Shown piece after piece: positions 60,725 to 64,000 of a stretch of DNA of 64,000 nucleotides (the stretch's first letter is position 1; the number at the start of each line of letters is the position of its first letter). A program made the position numbers and the translations under genes. The DNA is from Gloeophyllum trabeum ATCC 11539 (Eukaryota; Basidiomycota; Agaricomycetes; Gloeophyllales; Gloeophyllaceae). The notes under the pieces were generated by a model, which did no database searches, was not told the origin of the DNA, and saw nothing but the letters and a program-made list of their open reading frames with translations. The stretch is from the NCBI RefSeq assembly GCF_000344685.1, contig NW_006920411.1, positions 535,192-599,191 of the forward strand. The letters run 5' to 3'.

Positions 60725-61603
60725 ATGGCTGAACGCGTCCGCCAACGAGTATGCACGCGTCTTTCCCCTCTGCACCGAGACAGAATACGCATATACGCGA
60801 ATGAATTCTAGGGCATCAGCATCTACCGGCCGATAATATACGGCAACACCGCAACGGTCTTGACCCAGGAAGAAAGGAACGCGCTGAGCACGCCGGACCA
60901 CACACACAAATGGACCGTGGCAGTTAGAAGCGCCGCGTCCGCCCCCGATTCTGACATCGTTGGAGGGGCGGACGACCTCAGCTACTTTATCAAGCGCGTC
61001 ACTTTCAAGCTGCACGAGACGTATCCGAATCCTACGCGGAGTGAGCGGCACGTCAAACTCAGTCTCATTCTTTTATTAACTTGATTTCCTCCGCAAGACG
61101 TGGATAAGCCCCCGTTTGAAGTATCTGAGACGGGCTGGGGAGAGTTCGAGATCCAGATCCGAATAACGTTCGTCCCAGAGTCGGGTGAGAAGGCCATCAC
61201 GTTCTACCACCACCTCAAGCTTCATCCATGGACCGTGGCCGGCGAGCCTGAGATCCCCCCTCTCGAGGAAGCTCTAAAACTGGGGCCAGTTCATTCATGG
61301 CAGTACGACGAAATTGTCTTCAACGACCCCTTCCAGTCCTTCCTCCAAACGCTGCTTGCGCATCCTCCTACACCACTCCCCAAGTCAAAGCGGAGACCCG
61401 TGCCTTTCCATGTCGCTAATCCAGGTTCATTGGAAGCGTCCAAGGGAGGCGTACCAGAGTTCACCGCTGATATGGAGAAAGAGGAAGGCGAGAGACTGGA
61501 GACAGCCAAGCAAGCAGTTATCGCGGAGACCGATAAATGGAGGGGCCTTCTCATCGAGAAAGAGAAGGAGCTCGAGAGGTTGAAAAAACAATTAGAATCA
61601 TGA
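60725..61603 (+). CDS. YAF9: YEATS-domain protein Yaf9
   Basis: Yaf9 reads acylated histone H3 and is shared by the SWR1 (H2A.Z exchange) and NuA4 (histone acetylation) complexes in the nucleus. Exons 60725-60748, 60812-61040 and 61098-61603 give 252 residues. The YEATS fold shows [43 protein letters not shown], then [19 protein letters not shown] and [14 protein letters not shown] [16 protein letters not shown] and GWGEFE carry the aromatic acyl-lysine pocket. The C-terminus is the expected coiled coil ([20 protein letters not shown]). Length fits the family. Confidence 0.95.
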
Positions 61604-61750
61604 CATGACTAGTTGTACACTTTTCTACAGGTATACTATGTTGTATCAATATGAGTACATGCTTGGATGAACTATCGATACAATGGTGTCAATGTAGTGG
61701 AGAAATAACATAAACCACAGATACACTTCGACAATACGCACTGAGGGATG
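61604..61750. other. Convergent intergenic spacer
   Basis: 147 bp between the YAF9 and ATR stop codons, containing both 3' ends. Confidence 0.5.

Positions 61751-64000
<2,250 letters not shown>

Overview
The window is nuclear DNA of a filamentous basidiomycete, probably an Agaricomycete. I infer this from dense genes split by many introns of about 50-60 bases, several micro-exons, genes on both strands with short gaps, and typical fungal housekeeping genes. The lineage is an inference; no marker gene was compared. I rebuilt exon structures by hand from splice sites, reading frame and family conservation. They are predictions without transcript support.

Layout from left to right: a coiled-coil protein running off the left edge (minus, 1-2503); a 10-kb neurofibromin/IRA RasGAP (minus, 2944-12977); a three-RRM RNA-binding protein of the Nam8/Csx1 type (plus, 14872-17968); TRM10 tRNA methyltransferase (minus, 18745-19925), divergent from a tandem pair of acyl-protein thioesterases (plus, 20107-21081 and 21477-22473); RRP7 (plus, 22756-23758); a Gln/Ser-rich protein (plus, 24180-27097); a two-finger C2H2 protein (plus, 27411-28411); an uncharacterised 988-residue protein (plus, 28755-32053); RPA135 of RNA polymerase I (minus, 32253-36548), divergent from nucleoporin NUP98 (plus, 36748-40023); a four-helix membrane protein (plus, 41855-43008); the prolyl hydroxylase TPA1/Ofd1 (plus, 43876-46149); NOP13 (minus, 46311-47838); mitochondrial GatB (minus, 48156-50276); a candidate foldback MITE (50491-50685); poly(A) polymerase PAP1 (minus, 51023-53744); a beta-helix membrane protein (minus, 54248-56037); an RNase III with dsRBD (plus, 57708-59010); COA3 and COX7A of complex IV (minus, 59269-59664 and 60184-60601); YAF9 (plus, 60725-61603); and the C-terminal half of the ATR/Mec1 checkpoint kinase, cut by the right edge (minus, 61751-64000).

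Themes rather than operons: ribosome and RNA biology is over-represented (RPA135, RRP7, NOP13, TRM10, PAP1, the Nam8-like protein, TPA1, RNase III). Two complex IV genes are neighbours, and three gene pairs share promoters of 123-199 bp. I found no CRISPR, prophage, secondary-metabolite cluster, rRNA or tRNA. There is no clear new multi-gene system. The more unusual items are the TA-flanked foldback element, the duplicated thioesterase, a NUP98 without its NUP96 half, two GC-AG introns, and a 14-base micro-exon that carries an RNase III catalytic pair.
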